In this document: piece after piece, positions 4,821-5,500 of the stretch
Numbering within the stretch: the stretch's first letter is position 1
Layout of the letters: each line of letters begins with the position of its first letter
Origin: Anaerobacillus sp.
GTDB taxonomy: Bacteria; Bacillota; Bacilli; Bacillales; Anaerobacillaceae
NCBI GenBank assembly: GCA_007118195.1
Contig: SKSA01000343.1
Coordinates: forward strand, 1-5,500
Direction of reading: 5' to 3'
Length of the DNA stretch: 5,500 bases
Notes under the pieces: generated by a model
What the model saw: only the letters and a program-made list of their open reading frames with translations
Databases searched by the model: none
What the model was told of the DNA's origin: nothing
Translations under genes and position numbers: made by a program

Positions 4821-5500
4821 ATGAAACTTACAGTAATCGGTCAGTGGGGTGCCTATCCAGAAGCTAGTGAGGCCACATCTTGCTATTTATTAGAGCATGA
4901 AGGGTTTAAGCTATTAGTTGATTGTGGAAGTGGAGCATTATCACAATTACAAAACTTTTGCTCTTTAGCAGAACTTGATGCGGTAATTATTTCTCATTAC
5001 CACCATGACCATATTGCAGATATCGGTTCTTTGCAATATAGTCGTCTCATCGATCAACAATTAAAAAAGACAGATAAACCTTTAACGATTTATGGTCACC
5101 AGTATGAGCAGATGGAATTTAAAAAGTTAGCTAAGCCACCGTATGTGTTATCTTTTCCATACAATGAAAAATCCGAAACAAATATTGGCCCGTTTCGAAT
5201 TACATTTATGGAAACCGATCATAAAGCAAAATGCTTTGCGATGCGTTTTGATGTTGATGGTAAATCAATCGTTTACTCTGCAGATAGTAGTTTCAAAGAA
5301 GGTTTTCATCAATTTGCAAACGAGGCAAATATCTTTATTTGTGAGACAAGTTTTTATGCAGAACAAGATGGAAAGCCATACGGACATATGAATAGTATCG
5401 AAGCGGGGATGATTGCTAGGGACGCAAACGTACATACATTAATAGTTAGTCATTTGCCCCATTTTGGAGATCAGAACCAATTGGTAGAAGAAGCGAGATC
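4821..5500 (+). CDS. yhfI: YhfI-like metallo-beta-lactamase-fold hydrolase (3' end beyond window)
   Basis: The frame is open from ATG 4821 to the window edge: 226 complete codons plus two bases. The start is supported by AAAGGGGTGA (4807-4816). The protein opens MKLTVIGQWGAYPEASEATSCYL, similar to the N-terminus of B. subtilis YhfI, a metallo-beta-lactamase-fold protein of about 244 residues, so only some 20 residues should be missing. Metal ligands are visible: HYHHDH (H59, H61, D63, H64), H134, D155 in SADSS, and H211 in SHLPHFG, with GHMNS (H189) between. The complete ligand set argues for an active binuclear zinc-type hydrolase of the RNase Z-like/phosphodiesterase branch. The substrate is not known for YhfI and cannot be read here. 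It may be co-transcribed with the 70-residue gene upstream; in B. subtilis it lies near lplJ (from memory), which cannot be checked here. Confidence 0.9.
   Translation, partial: MKLTVIGQWGAYPEASEATSCYLLEHEGFKLLVDCGSGALSQLQNFCSLAELDAVIISHYHHDHIADIGSLQYSRLIDQQLKKTDKPLTIYGHQYEQMEFKKLAKPPYVLSFPYNEKSETNIGPFRITFMETDHKAKCFAMRFDVDGKSIVYSADSSFKEGFHQFANEANIFICETSFYAEQDGKPYGHMNSIEAGMIARDANVHTLIVSHLPHFGDQNQLVEEAR

Noticed and set aside
5143..5391. An 82-codon plus-strand frame inside the yhfI-like gene.
   Set aside because: It is out of frame with the clear metallo-beta-lactamase-fold protein that spans the whole region.
1..5500. CRISPR arrays, insertion sequences, tRNA or rRNA genes, phage or toxin-antitoxin modules.
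   Set aside because: None was seen: apart from short edge heptamers there are no spaced direct repeats, no transposase-like frames and no tRNA-like cloverleaf in the non-coding stretches.

Overview
The window looks like a chromosomal segment of a low-GC Gram-positive bacterium, most likely a member of the Bacillaceae. The evidence is the rplU-prp(ysxB)-rpmA cluster with an L21 leader, an L27 carrying the Firmicutes-type cleavable N-terminus, strong AGGAGG-type ribosome binding sites, a lipoprotein substrate-binding subunit, and a YhfI-like metallo-beta-lactamase-fold protein. The acidic Pro/Thr/Asp/Glu linker of the lipoprotein would fit a salt- or alkali-tolerant species, but this is only a hint.

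Layout: (1) Positions 1-188 hold a short heptamer repeat, a strong sigma-A promoter with an extended -10, and the structured L21 leader. (2) Positions 189-1143 hold rplU (L21), prp/ysxB (the cysteine protease that trims L27) and rpmA (L27), co-directional and tightly packed, closed by a perfect-palindrome terminator. (3) Positions 1187-1364 are a convergent, non-coding junction with a second inverted repeat that may terminate the opposing operon. (4) Positions 1365-4390 on the minus strand hold a complete glycine betaine ABC importer of OpuA type, transcribed ATPase-CBS, then permease, then lipoprotein. (5) Positions 4391-4529 are a divergent promoter region with an AT-rich palindrome. (6) Positions 4530-4742 encode an unrecognised 70-residue basic/polar protein. 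(7) From 4821 to the window edge lies the 5' part of a YhfI-like metal-dependent hydrolase gene, cut off by the window.

How the genes work together: the first operon makes two proteins of the large ribosomal subunit plus the protease that matures one of them, probably under control of the leader RNA. The second operon encodes one machine. OpuAC captures compatible solute outside the membrane, OpuAB forms the channel, and OpuAA powers and, through its CBS domains, probably gates transport in response to internal ionic strength. The 70-residue ORF and the yhfI-like gene have no evident functional link to either.

No wholly new system is visible. The points most worth a second look are: the domain order of the solute-binding protein, which is circularly permuted relative to B. 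subtilis OpuAC as I remember it; the absence of spo0B/obg after rpmA, where a terminator and a reversed transporter operon stand instead; and the unrecognised small gene beside the opu promoter.
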